Shown here: positions 1 to 12,428 of the stretch, in pieces
Numbering within the stretch: the stretch's first letter is position 1
How the letters are laid out: every line of letters begins with the position of its first letter
The notes under the pieces: generated by a model
Told to the model about the DNA's origin: nothing
The model's database searches: none
The model's input: only the letters and a program-made list of their open reading frames with translations
Origin: Stenopsyche tienmushanensis
Lineage: Eukaryota; Arthropoda; Insecta; Trichoptera; Stenopsychidae
Assembly: GCA_008973525.1 (NCBI GenBank)
Contig: WACJ01000418.1
Location: 1-64,000 of the forward strand
Direction: 5' to 3'
DNA: 64,000 bases
Made by a program: the position numbers and the translations under genes

Positions 1-3000
1 TTTGGGGTGAGCTTTTGAAATATTTTTAAGTGTCATAATCAAAGGACGTCCGGGGCGGAAAGTGTTGATTCTTTTGAGGGTATTTTCTAAGGTTGTCCGA
101 AGCATTACGTCAAAATTTTATACGCGCCCCTTTTAGTCGTAAATTATTGCTAAATTTCTTCATCCTGACCTTTTGAATAATGAAGAATTTCATATACTTT
201 AGATTGAGAATGTCCAAGGCTACATTACTTAATTATAGATATAAACGCATTAAATTTCTTCTCTAAAGTCGTCATGTTTCGTACTGGTATATGAAATGTC
301 TGTCTCTAAATATTTAATTTTTTACTTTATTCATAACCTTCATATATGCGTATTTCAAATAAAATATGCAATATATTAAATTCCATTCTGTCTGCTCTTT
401 GTTGACACAATTTTTTGCAAACAAAGTGAATATATACTATTTCATTCTTGTATTCTTATATATAAATGTAATAACGTATTCTTAAACCGTGTGACCTCCA
501 ATTTGGTTTTAAAATGAATGTATTGGATATATTTACAGAAAAATGCTTATAAAGTCCAAAATTTAATTAGCAAGAAATTTTTGCAAAACAATCGCTTGCT
601 CCGTATTTTAATTTTTTTAGAGAACTGTGTTGCTCCCATTTAAATGCAATTATCAAGATATTTATCTTGAGCAATGTTTCTGTATTTTTCAACCATCTTT
701 ATAACGAAAAGAAGTGAAAGAATCGCATAAAGAACTCAGACTCACAACGTTATATAATTTAAAATTTCATTATTTTGTATTGATAAATTTTACATTTTCA
801 TACATTTTAAGGCATAATTACATTTCTGATGAAATTATATCGTCTCCGTCTATAGATTCTCCACGATACAGCAGGATAATTTTTCAATGTCGACGTTCAT
901 AAAAAGTACTGGAACAAATTGTGCAATCTGCTCAACTTTTTTGATATCGTTAAGCTCTAACTGTTCCCGTAAGCTCAAAAGTATTTGAACATGATTATCC
1001 CTTTGTGGGTCCTAAAATTTATTTATTTTCCTGGTCCTCTTTCAGGCAGGGGAAATGTTAAGCATCCCCTTGGCTTAGGTTGTTCTCCCAGAATGCAAGT
1101 TTGTTGTAAATGTCGGTACGTTGGAAATAATTTTTGTTAAAATTTGAAGTCGTCCCAAAAGTTTGAAAATTGAGTTCGCTAAGTCCAATATTGTTAGCCA
1201 AATTTATATAAAACTAAATATACGAACCATAGGAATTCAATGATCATTTTTGACATAGCTTTTTATTTATTTTTCTTAAAGATCAACAGATTTTTTCGGG
1301 TTTCATTAGAAATTAAACATGACATCGTCTGATATATGATACATTGCCTTGAAATCAAACATTATCAATATAATATGGAATTTGGAAACTAAAGACTATG
1401 GTGTGATATTAACGTTTTTTGGTGGAATAAATTGGAGCAAGCGAGCATAGAGTTCGTGAAAAATCTTCAAAATGAAGATTTATTTCGTCAAGTAATTTAA
1501 AACTCCATTCTGATTTACAAAAAACCTCATGGATGGTAAAGACGTTCTTGTAATCTGAATCTGTTTGTATAAAAATGTGCTACTATTCTAAATAAACATA
1601 TAATAAAAAATCGTTTGATATCTTGTGCAATGTATAGCTTAAAAGAGTTAGAAAATGGATCTTCTCAAATTAATAGATATTTACGTTGCAATAATATTTC
1701 ATCGAACAAAACAATATTTGAAACAACGAATGAACGTAAGAAAGTTAGGATCTGTTCAGGTCATCATTTCAGCGATAGTGATGATTGAAATCCATTATTC
1801 ATCCTAATTTTTAGCCAAAAGCTATTTAAAGTTATTTAAACATCACATGCATTAAAATATTCAGTAATTTTAGCAAAATTTCTATCTACTTTTTTAAAGT
1901 TTGTGGATGAAAATTTTTTAATGCTAATTAATTCATTTATCTTTAGAAAATTAAGTATTAGTTTAACACACATTATAATCTTTAAACTTAAAGAAACTTG
2001 CTTCATATCCTGGCGTAAAGTCTTCATTTTAGACGCACCGTCGAAATGTCTTCTATTTCAGATATTTCCAATAGAAAGACAGACCTCTCAAGATAACGCC
2101 ACCTGAAAAAATATACATAGACGTCGCCTATTTAATCGATGACAGATTTAAATAGAACCTTTGTCGTCCTAACAAACCGTAAGGTCGAGGGTAAAAATGG
2201 TCTTTTATAAATACATCTACTACCTTTTCTGACCCGCCCTTCAACAAAAACTCTCCCTTTGCACATCGATATCTTGTTCAGAATAAAAATGCGAAAATTT
2301 AGCTACAATCTCCACTATTGAAAAATGATATTTCCTATGGACTATACTAGACATCACGATTTTAATAACGCTTCGAAGTTGAACCGTTTGCAATTTTTTT
2401 TATCATCTGCGTATCACGTTAGCATTCAGACGTATTAAAGGCTTATCTTTTCTTCTCCAGGATATTCCTCATCTTTTTTATTGTTTTCTTTGGGAAAAAA
2501 ACCGGCGTTAAACGTGAAACTTTTTCCCAGAGCTGCAAATATTGAGTAACGGATATTTTTACAACCGAAACGCTTTTCGGAAATGAGGGAGCGATTCATT
2601 TGGGAGATTAATGTTGTTTATTCATAAGTTGGTCAGGAGAAATATTTTCTTGTTGGAATTTGTAGAACGTATTTCAATCAGAATTAATTGAAAAAAAATC
2701 TGCAAAAAGCTATTCAAAGATCAACAAATTTAAAATAATAAAAATTTAATTCTGAAAATGAGCTATTTCCCCCCGCAATGGAGGGGTTTACTTTATATAG
2801 CCCTTCAAAATATGAATGAAATATTTTCAAAGTTTAAAAAAAAAATTATTATTTCTATATAACGCTAAAAATCTGCTTTCTAAACTGGTTTCCTCTCTTA
2901 AAAAATATTTATTTTTATTGTTCTAGGAAATGAGGATAAGCTTGAACTAAGACAATTGATATAAATTAACGATGCCTCTGATCTCCTAAATGTATTGATG

Positions 3001-4418
3001 TAATATATTCTAATCCACTATATTAATATTTGGATTACAATGATCCCTTACTCAGAATAGATGTAAGACATGTGTATTGCTTCATGCATATAACCAAATA
3101 TTTAATTAAATTTTATAATCATCAAAACGACTTTTTTTATATTCAAATAAAACTCCACCGTTAAAAGTTTTAATAATTAGGCAACATTGATACTAAAGTT
3201 GGTCTTGCCGCCATAAAACGTCAACGACAGCGTCATCTCGCTTATGAGGATCCTTCTCAACTTAGGTTTAGCCCCTTTTTATGTTTATTATTTATTTTTT
3301 ATGATTTTCGACAGGAAATTGAATAGTTTGATCTTTGAATTATTATAATAAATATATTTCATTAGCATCAATATCCTTGAAAACGCTCAAACAATAAATA
3401 TATTGCCTGAATTGAGCTTGAATTATTATAATGTTTCCAATTGTTTAAAAAGCTCGCTTGTTGGAAAAGTCGCGAGGACTAGCCATGAAAAACGACCATC
3501 CCATTAAACGCGACTTGAGATCTCATTTTGTTAGATTTCTTACTCACATTCAGTCAGCAACCACAATTTGCACAGAGATTTGACTCACTTAATGAATAAA
3601 TTAAAACAATATATTTTTATTATCACACGACAAAAAAAGATAAAAAATGTATTTGATTGTGCGTATTTTCTTTGAGAAAAGCTGAGTTCATTGATATGCA
3701 TGCGGAGAGAATGGGGTAGTAAAGTAAACCAGGCAATAAAAAATCCACATAAAAAGCTCTCTAGGTACATGTATGAATAAATATGTGCATAAATTTGGCG
3801 CCGAGACACAATACATTGATATAGAGTCCAAGTCGTTGAAATTTACGAATGGATTTTGTAACCGACCCCAAAATCCCGGAGAAATGTGGAATCATTACGT
3901 GGACTTGGTGTTCTGTGTGTCTTGGGAGAAAATTTAAAATGAGACTGCAGCAAGTCTCTGACTTTAGCAGTAACCTCGTTTCGCTTAATTCAATTTGTAA
4001 TATAGACACTCAGGGTGGAATACGTATAAAAGAAAATTTTGTGCAGCATAAAATAAATAATTTTTCGTACTCAAGTGCCTTTTAGTATCGCGAATTCGTG
4101 ATAAAAATATTTAAGGGCGTTTATCGTAAACTTTAGTGCATCATAACTGTCTCTTATGCCTTGTAAGACTAGATCGTTTCCTTTTTTCTTTCAATCTAGA
4201 TTTTTTGTGATGATCAAATCAATTTGTCGGCGATGAATAGGACAAGTACGAAGCATCCAACAAGAGTTCCATCTAAGCAAAAAAATACTACAAGACAAAG
4301 AAATGATATATTATTAAAATATTGTATTATTTTTGTATCTTAATTTGCATTTATTTAGTTATTATTAGTGTAAATTATTTATATAAAATTTACCAGACGA
4401 AGTTAATATAATCTGTTT
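1..4418. other. AT-rich non-coding stretch
   Basis: I see no gene here. The open frames are short, AT-rich and without recognisable motifs or matching splice sites. Slightly GC-richer patches lie near 1010-1100 and 3180-3260 but show no coding pattern. A small CCCC/GGGG hairpin lies near 2770-2788. Confidence 0.6.
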
Positions 4419-4524
4419 GGTTTCAAAGCCGCAACCCCTCATTGTCCGGATATTTGATCTATTCACTAAGCTATTAGACTTACAGAGCAAGGATCCGGGC
4501 AATGAGGGGTCGTTGCTTTGAACC
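4419..4524. repeat. Inverted repeat, ~31-bp arms (tRNA-like SINE piece?)
   Basis: The left arm (4419-4450) and right arm (4494-4524) are reverse complements apart from a few mismatches; both carry the core ACCCCTCATTG and CCGGA. The loop is about 43 bp. Read on the minus strand, the loop holds TAGCTTAGTGA, like a tRNA A box, and the far arm ends GGCTTTGAAACC, like a B box, so this may be a rearranged tRNA-derived SINE. The stretch 6468-6503 repeats the motif TCCGGATGCTTGCTCTGT, which supports a dispersed family. The inverted repeat is seen directly; SINE origin is inference. Confidence 0.6.
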
Positions 4525-4949
4525 TAAACTAAAATATATTGGTCTTTCCAGGCTTAAGTTTTTAGATTATATCAAGATTGATGTAAGCCCATTATTATAA
4601 ATCTCATGGCATTAGCTACGTTTAATAAAATAAATTGAGAAATAAATACATCAAAATACGTTCAGTAAAATAGCAAAAATTGCTTTGCGAATATTTTTTA
4701 TTTCCAATTTTTGCGTTATTGAAACGAATTTTATTGTCTTTATTATTTCGTTTCTTATTTGTGCTCATCATTATCTCAGTCTTTAGTGAAATTGATGATC
4801 AACGTGTATAAAATAAAAATTGCGACATACAATTAACATTATATAGTAATAAATGAAGCGGAGGGAACTTTAATAAATAGCCTTAAAAATCTATCATAAT
4901 TAATTAAAATATATTCATAATTATGTATATTAATTTTTACTATATATTG

Positions 4950-5052
4950 TACAAGATGTTTTGCAGATGGACCGATAAAATTATTTTGGGAGTTAGGGCT
5001 TTTTTTGCTACGTCCCTATGTCCTAAGTATCAGGGTTGTTGAAATATAATTA
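4950..5052 (+). mobile_element. Solo terminal inverted repeat of the long-TIR mariner-type family
   Basis: The stretch begins TACAAGATGTTTTGCAGATG and continues with a GGGAGTTAGGG block and a CTAAGTATCAGGGTTGTTGAA block. The same ordered blocks occur at the start of the fold-back element at 16069 and, inverted, at its end. No second end is seen nearby, so this is a single end or a truncated copy. Confidence 0.65.
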
Positions 5053-5429
5053 TGAGATATTATGTTTGAGTCCAGATTTTTTTGCAGAACTATTATAAAA
5101 CATGATTTTTGTGCAACAGATATTTTTTCTTGTTAAGTGTAAAATTTTCACACCCGAAACTAACGAAATCCATATCTGGCTTGCATGTTCATTGAATTGG
5201 AAAACCATAAAAGCCAGTAAAACACTCAAAGATATATCGCTCCAGCTCCGATCCGGTGAATAATCTGATTGTTTCTTGGGTAAGAATATTTGACCGGACC
5301 GGGATCGAGCCGAGACCGGAGCGAGAGCAAACCGTGAATGTCATCAGAGTGTAAATCCTTATGATGAAGTGATAACAGTTTGTTGATGCCAATATTGATT
5401 CTAGAAAATTAAATCGAATAATAGACGCT

Positions 5430-5960
5430 TAAAGATTAATCGAGAACGGGAACACCATCGAATTTAGATAACGATGCATCTTCGGCAAATACCACTGTGA
5501 AAACATATTTAAAACTCATCGACAAAATGAATAGGATGGGTGTTATGGAGTAGGATGGGTACCACATGCTTTCAATGAACACAACAAAAACGAGTGATGA
5601 AACACGTATTCTTGGCCTTTTTTGAATAGCTTTGTAACTGGCGGTGTGAAATGGCTCATTTTTTAAAAAAATGTATCTAAAATTAAAAGAATATTTCGCA
5701 TTTATTCAACGGAAAGAACACGATATTGTTTCATAATAAACTGAAAGTGTTGCCGCATCCTTGTTATTCAACGAATCTCGACCCGACAGATTTCCATTTT
5801 TTTTAATTCCATGGAGCATGGCCTGAAAGAAAAACGATACAAAAATGCAGCCGAAGTGCAAATGCATTTAAAATGGTTTTATGCTTCTAAGCCGGTAAGT
5901 TTTTACGAAAAAGGGATCTAACGACTGCCAAAGAGATGGTGGATTATATTTTATAATGTT
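5430..5960 (+). pseudogene. Mariner transposase pseudogene
   Basis: Degraded DDE transposase of the mariner group, which moves DNA transposons by cut and paste at TA targets. Reading across frameshifts and stops, an N-terminal piece ends with STVKTYL..(5485-5505 region), then WVPHA at about 5556-5570, and the catalytic C-terminal part reads VLPHPCYSTNLDPTDFHFF at 5747-5803, matching the mariner HPPYSPDLxPxDFHLF block. The rest runs to about 5955. Several stops and frame changes make it non-functional. It shares the WVPHA segment with the minus-strand copy at 8.6-9.0 kb, so the two are probably one family. No clear terminal repeats were found. Confidence 0.75.
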
Positions 5961-8587
5961 TCGGTTCCTCTAATATACTTTTATATAAATATGAAAGATT
6001 TAGATAAAGATTATCCTTGTTTAAATATTAATGATCCATTTGCACGAATGATTAATAAATTCGAGGTACCAACGAGAACAACAATTAAAATTATATTCAA
6101 AATCAACGATCCCCATTCACTTATAGATCTTCATCTATCCAAAAATGTATATAATTTTATCTATATGCGAAAGGTAATGATAATTAATTACATTAATACA
6201 ATATTTATATCTCAAAAAAAAAACAAAGAATACAAACATTAACTGCTAGATTATGAGCAAGAATTCTGTAGACTTTAATGCCCCTTTTATGTAAGCTATT
6301 GAAGTTCTTGTCCATTATTATGTATGTTAGTAATACTTTTACTCCCTTCATAAAATAATTTATAGTATGCTTACGCTAAAAAAACATATTTTTTCATACA
6401 ATGAAATCTATTATGTCGGTAAAACCACAAAAACATTAATTCAATTCAATTGAATTCGATTCAATGACCTCACACTGTCCGGATGCTTGCTCTGTCTGCT
6501 GCATAATCATTTCTTATTCATCAAAATCTTATTCATCATTCAAATAGTGATCGGTCATTATTTTAAATCCAATTACGGTTTGGTTGTTCTGATTATATTT
6601 AGATCGATGTTTATTTACTCGTATATATTTTATAATGTAGTTTTTGGGAGGCAATTATGTTAATAATATTAAATAGCTCTGCCAAAATGAAAATACATAA
6701 AATTTTAACAATCATTATCAATATCTTATCTAATTGAGTTCATTTCGACACAAATTGATACAAGCTTATTGGAAATACAACCTCAACAATATTAAATTTC
6801 GCCTACAGTATACGTACGTAATAATATTCAACACGTTTGATCGAAATAACTTTGCTACAACTAAATTAAATTGTTTCACATTAATATGGTATATTCGGTC
6901 CCAGAAAATTAATAGAGCCTGGTTTGACATCTCTCTAATGTTCTAAATATACTTGTTGTTACAAGGAGATACCAAAAATACCTACAGGGTGAACTGTATC
7001 TGACATTAGTTTTCTGGACGAGTACGTTTTATTGCGGCCTTGGTATTTGAATGGTCATAAAGAGTCTTGATGTTCTTCTACTTAAACGATGTATATGATA
7101 AATAAACCTTTGTGCTCTTCAAATAAAACGCCAACAAATTAAATTGGCCTACTATTTATTACGAGCCTTTTGGTAGTTTGAGAAAAATAAATTATGTCCT
7201 CGAGGATCAATTTGTGATTGATGCAAAAAATATTTTATTATTATGTGAAAAAATTCTAAATGGAGAATTCAGCCCATAGATAAAGTAGTAAGCCCCAAAA
7301 AGCTTATCGAGATGAATTTAAATAACGTATGCAGCATATGGAGCTCACCCTAAAAGCCTTCGAACATATTTAACTTCTTCATGACATCACCAACAAAATG
7401 ATGGCTGAAATTGTGCCTAATTTATCTAACACCCTTTATACGGAAGAATCACCCCTTATTTAACAAGTGAAAAATCTTTATCATCAGCGTTCTTTACAGC
7501 ATCATATTTTTAGAGCAGATGTGCATCATTTTTTTCATCATCATCAACTCAAATGAGAACACAAATTGCTTGCATGTATTCTGAAAAATTTACAAGGACC
7601 ACTTTTGTCAAAATTATCTTCAGCTAGCTCGGTTTTCCGGGACGTTCCACCGTTGGTTACGCATATTAATGCCTAATTTTTGATTGTTTATGCGAAAAAC
7701 GCCATCAGGGTATACTTGCTGGTCTCTGAAAGATATTATGAAACCCATTTAACTTTAGCAAACTAATTCAACGTAGAGGAACTTGTGGCAAGCTTTCCAA
7801 ATACATCGTCAAATACTCGAGCAAAATTTTGATTCGGATTAAATTCACAAGCTCTTTGTGGTAATTGCTTTATATAATTATAAGAGTTTATTGACAATTA
7901 ACAATCTAAAAGGCTAAAGAGGAACGTATTGCGTATAATTATTTTAATTTATGTAATGAGTCTATTGTAGGAAAATAATATAGAAAATTTTCATTTCAAT
8001 TTTCAATAGCATTTCTGCTTAAGTTGTTGATGTATTTTCAAATTCAAATAAAATATATGATGATTTTAGATAGAAATTTTCGTTGCATGATCTTAAAAAT
8101 CGTTGTCTTTTGGACATTTTTTGTATTAATAAATAGATGATAATTTTTAAAACTCAATAAAAATCGAGTACTAGAATAATTTTACTAAAAAAATCCCCAT
8201 TTAAAAAAGGTTCCCGCTTCTTCTTCCTTATAAGTGTATTAATTGGGTCATTATAAGATTTGAACGCCACCATCTTTAATATATTCTAGATCAACGACAA
8301 CAAATAATAAGATCAACTACTACTACAACAACGACCATTTTATCTATTTAAATTTATATTTTAAGTATATTTTTACTTCCTTATTAAATAATTCAAAAAC
8401 AACTAGATTTTTGCATAAAAAATTTAAGCCACTCCTAAACTGGTTTTTAATTTTAATTTGCAAAACTATAAAAGATTACGGTGACCATATTATTTATGAC
8501 ATGTTCATGACATGACATGTTAATGATTATTTATGTCTTCTTGCCAGATTAATGGGAATTTGTATATCCCATTTAAAAAAAAGTACC
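5961..8587. other. AT-rich stretch, scattered repeat pieces
   Basis: No gene recognised. A tRNA-SINE-like piece lies at 6468-6503 (shared with the 4.4-kb inverted repeat). A TACAGGGTGAACTGTATCTG sequence at about 6982 could be a mariner-type end, with no partner found. A CATCATCATC microsatellite lies near 7538. The longest frames (5991-6242, 6734-6946) are AT-rich and look like chance. Confidence 0.5.
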
Positions 8588-8965
8588 TTATCTCTTGAGT
8601 CGAAAATTGAACCAGTGCTTATCTGATACCTTTTTCATTTCTGTTTTTTTTTTACCATGCAAAAAAAAATTAAGAACAATGATAATCGAAGGATGCTGCG
8701 TTCGGAGAGTATGTTGAATGCGACAGAATTTACCAGTCCCCAAAGCAATATGTGCCTTGACATTATCATGAAGCATGTGGTACCCATCTCAAATATTTCC
8801 ACAACAATCCTAATTTTCGAAAATGGTTTATAATAGTTTTTTGAGCTAGATTAAGTCTTTCAGAGAATTTTACTCTAACATGATTTTGAGACTGTATCGT
8901 CGTCGATCAAAGATGATCGCCCAGAACGTGGCTTATTTGAAAGGTCGAAATCACCTATTTTGGAC
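8588..8965 (-). pseudogene. Mariner transposase pseudogene, internally deleted
   Basis: On the minus strand the start of the preserved part (8960 downward) reads GDFDLSNKPRSGRSSLIDDD, matching the mariner linker GDFSLEDEPRSGRPxxxDDD. Further on is WVPHAS followed at once by HDNVKAHIA, matching the catalytic LHDNARPHVA block. The region normally between these two motifs is missing, so there is a large internal deletion as well as frameshifts. It ends in a frame with the conserved QHP..FFLHGKKK-type tail near 8640-8690. Same family as the plus-strand copy at 5.4-6.0 kb, from the shared WVPHA. Confidence 0.75.
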
Positions 8966-11011
8966 AGAACTTTCCGGTAGACATAATGATTCCCTTACAT
9001 CGTGTAAAAATCTAAATAATTGATATAAAAAAAAATATTCATGAGTAACAGTGTTCAAAGTATTATTGAAAACGTTCTAAACAATGGACAAAGCAAATTT
9101 CCACATGTTTCGTGTTTTAGTGCCGGAACGATATGGATTGGCTTTCCGATTACATTTCCTTCATTATGCCATCCTATCATTGGTCTTAAGAGAGATTTGC
9201 ATAATCGGTATTTTCTGATATTAATCAATCAATTCGATGGTATTTTAGTTTAATAGATTTTGATCCAAAATATGTAAGAAAATGAACTTAATAATTTTGT
9301 TTTTGTTACTTAATTGTTAGACAAAGCTATTTAAAACTTGAAAATTCTATATTAAAGCTGAATTTATGGTTTTCTTATCAGTTGAAGAGCAAATCTTGAA
9401 CGTGTATGTTTATTAACTTGTTTAACAAATGAAGATTCAGGAGAACCCTCATTTGGTGTACCAGCTTGCAGAAACTACTCAATTTATCAGCTCAGTAAGT
9501 TTGTTTAGGACTGTGTATACTATTGAATTTTAATTGGATTATTTTACAATAGGCTTTACAAAGTTCTGCCGAACTGTTTTAGTTTCGAAAACATGTATTT
9601 TATGTTACTATAACAACATTGAACGCGGTTGCGTAAAAATTGTTATCATTCGCAAAATAGGATAAAGCTCTCGGCATACAGCGAATTTACTATTCGATTT
9701 AATCCGCAAACAGCTAATAAAGTCATATTAGGTTTGTTGGTAACAATATCATTAAGCTTAATCGATTTTGTGGTCAATAAATACGAATTTATTATATACA
9801 AAAAAATATTATCAAGGATAATCGCGTAGAACCGCTAAAATGCTTTTACATTAAAAATTATGTTTTTAAGCTATTTGTGTATACATAGATACTTTGAATC
9901 AACATAAAGTGCAGAATTTATGCTAAAAATATTTTTATCAAAGTAATATTTGTCTATAAATAAGTCAATATGAAATGGTCTTTATTTTTGTAAATGCACA
10001 ATTGATGGTTAAATAGGCTAACTGTTGATCCTTGGCATGTTTAACCCTTTTCAATCAAATAAAGTACAAATTTGGCTTTGTCTCTTATAAAGACGAAATA
10101 CAACGCAGAAAAGGATACGCTATTACATCTCCTGGGTCCTTACCTGCTATAATTTCAGCAGCTTGATTCTTAACTAAAGTCTTACGTTTAGGATAAAACC
10201 ACAATACTGTTGCTAGAGTGGTGATTTTTCAACTTTGAGATACAAATTTGTTGTGTGTTTTTATAGAAATTTCTTCCCCCGCTGCAAATAATAATTTATA
10301 CAAAATATCCACTATTTTATTAGTATTTAAGCAGGTGCTCGTGCAATGTTTTCGTATTCAGGAGGGCACTTTCTAAGGAGGGACATAAAAACCCGCGACA
10401 CTTCCGGAATAAGTGAAAACTACGCTACCGCCCCTATACATATAAACCCTCCCACGCAGTAACGGTCCGCTTAACCTACTCATCTTTCAGAACGGGGTCT
10501 GGAAAACCCTTTGTTGAATGGCACCATTTCTGAGAGGTCATCTTTGAAAAGAAGATCTTTTACAACCCCTCGTGTCTGTTTTTTCAGCGCCGTCTCCATT
10601 TGAATTTATCCAGACAGCCCCCAATGTTTTGTATCGTTTTCCATGCTACCTTTTACATGAAATCTTACATTCGTTTTATTAAATAACTTCAAATAATATA
10701 TTTTCTTGAACATATTGAGTCATTTAACATTTTAAAATTTATCAACATAACTTTTCTTATATAATTTATATTATTCTTACATATTTATACATTTTTTAAA
10801 TTTAAAACTTTTGATTCCTTCTTTTGTAATAAGCATACAACATGAATAAAATCGTCAAATTTAATCATTTTGAATATAAATGATTCACTAGTTGATGTAC
10901 TAATTTGTATATCTTATTTGGAATGGTCGAAAAATATGAAAATTATGTCAAGATTTGATAACACAATCTTATAAAAGCCAAACTCCATGCATCGTGCTTT
11001 ATACAACACCT
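8966..11011. other. Non-coding stretch
   Basis: No recognisable gene. The part 10330-10640 is GC-richer than its surroundings (runs such as CGCTACCGCC and CAGCGCCGTC) and could be an old UTR or a conserved non-coding piece, but has no sustained frame. Confidence 0.5.
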
Positions 11012-11147
11012 ACCATGAAACACGCAGCGTACAACACGCAACGTGCAATAAGCAGCATGTAGCACGCAGCATGCAACACGTAGCATGCAACACGTAGTAC
11101 GCGACACGATGCACGTGGTACGCAACATACGGCACGCAGCATGCAAC
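11012..11147. repeat. 14-bp minisatellite, diverged block
   Basis: Imperfect tandem copies of a unit close to catgcaacacgcag, the same unit and orientation as the cleaner block at 12236-12428. Many copies carry substitutions (cgtagcatgc, cacgtagtac), so this block is older or less homogenised. Confidence 0.85.
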
Positions 11148-11203
11148 TAAGAGTCTCAAATAATCGTAAATTCTATTATTATAGAGTATTCAAATATTTT
11201 ATA

Positions 11204-11828
11204 TACAGGGAGCCATAAGCCCTATAACCTAAGTGTCAGAGTTGTTGAAATTTTATCAAACATTTTTTTCTTTAAATCGTCATAACTTTTTTATCTGTAT
11301 TTGTAATAACACGAAATAATTATTTTTGTATTTAAAAAAATATTTTTGATTCAAATAAATCATTATTTTATGCAATTGGTTTAAAAAAGACTTATAAGCT
11401 TTTAAAGTCACATAAAATGTGCAAACTAATGAGTAATGTCAAATTTTAAATTCGATTTTTTTTAAAACAAAAACTAACAACTATTTAGAACTTAATTTAG
11501 TTTTAAAAATGTTCTCGAGTTTATACCCTTTACAATGATATGCTACAAGACATACGAATCATTCAAGAAATTGTTAAACTTGAATAGGTACCAGTTTGCT
11601 AGAGTCAGGGATAAGAAAATACTTTTTATGCTTAGGATGTTTTTATTAAATTTATTTACAAAATTTGTTCAAATTGGCTACCTCTGCATCGTATGCACAT
11701 ACAACACATTTTCTTTATTTAAACTTAATTGTCTGAAGTAGCATTTCCTCTTTAATTTTTTCATAAGCGGTGCTAATTCTTTCAATTAGGATTACTTTTG
11801 TGGCCACCTCTGTCGTGTAAATTAATTA
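11204..11828 (-). mobile_element. Mariner-type transposon remnant (3-prime half)
   Basis: On the plus strand it starts TACAGGG, skips about 45 bp of the usual end, and continues with the CCTAAGTGTCAGAGTTGTTGAA block and the GTCATAACTTTTT block also seen at 46430-46855. From about 11530 to 11828 it matches the reverse complement of 33850-34135, which is the C-terminal coding part of an SPDLTPxDFF-type transposase with the tail motif KRYSACIQSRDGQFEQ. Here that coding sequence runs on the minus strand and is broken by stops. It is flanked by the two minisatellite blocks. Confidence 0.75.
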
Positions 11829-11850
11829 TTTTGGCGACCATTTTCTGTAA

Positions 11851-11945
11851 CTCGCACGGTATCCAGACCTGACACCACCGGATTTCTTTATTTAGGGACG
11901 TTCTGATTTTGTGCCATGTTTTCCAATTGGTCAAAGATCAACTGT
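11851..11945 (+). pseudogene. Inverted transposase fragment (PDLTPPDFF motif)
   Basis: A short plus-strand piece reads YPDLTPPDFF then a stop, matching the WPPRSPDLTPLDFFLWG block of IS630/Tc1/mariner-superfamily transposases. In an intact element this block lies directly upstream of the C-terminal part on the same strand, as at 33785-33900. Here it points opposite to its partner at 11530-11828, so an inversion or a second insertion has rearranged the element. Confidence 0.65.
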
Positions 11946-12235
11946 GATTGAGAGTATAAGTTCAACTATTGACAAAGGTAATATATTTTCAATTGCATTT
12001 TAATATTAAGTAATTTTTTGCTATTTATATTGTTTAATAGAATGGCATCAACAAAAAAAATAACTAGTTTGAAAACAAAAATGCATCCAAGATTTCAAGT
12101 TATATTTACTTGAACTTATTACGAACCAAATTTATAAATGAATAACATACGATTAATTTTATAAATATTCGAATTTACGAATATTGAAAAGAGCGCAAAT
12201 ATATTCGAATATCAAATGTTCGTTTGGGACCTCTA

Positions 12236-12428
12236 CATGCAACATATAGCATGCAATACGCAGCATGCAATAAGTAGCATGTAACACGCAGAATGCGGCA
12301 CGCAGCATGCAACATGCAGCATGCAACACGCAGCATGCAACACGCAGCATGCAACACGCAGCATGCAACACGCAGCATGCAACACGCAGCATGCAACACG
12401 CAACATGCAACACGCAGCATGCAACATG
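12236..12428. repeat. 14-bp minisatellite (catgcaacacgcag), about 13-14 copies
   Basis: Near-perfect tandem array of catgcaacacgcag. Because 14 is not a multiple of 3, all frames stay open on both strands and repeat every 14 residues (Met-Leu-His/Cys-rich runs); these are not genes. Each unit holds or builds the palindrome GCATGC. The first copies (12236-12310) are diverged and the centre is homogeneous. Confidence 0.95.

Noticed and set aside
5270..5330. GCTCGATCCCGGTCC on the minus strand, like a tRNA B box
   Set aside because: No convincing A box or cloverleaf could be made around it, and the copy number is unknown. It could be a SINE piece, but the support is too weak.
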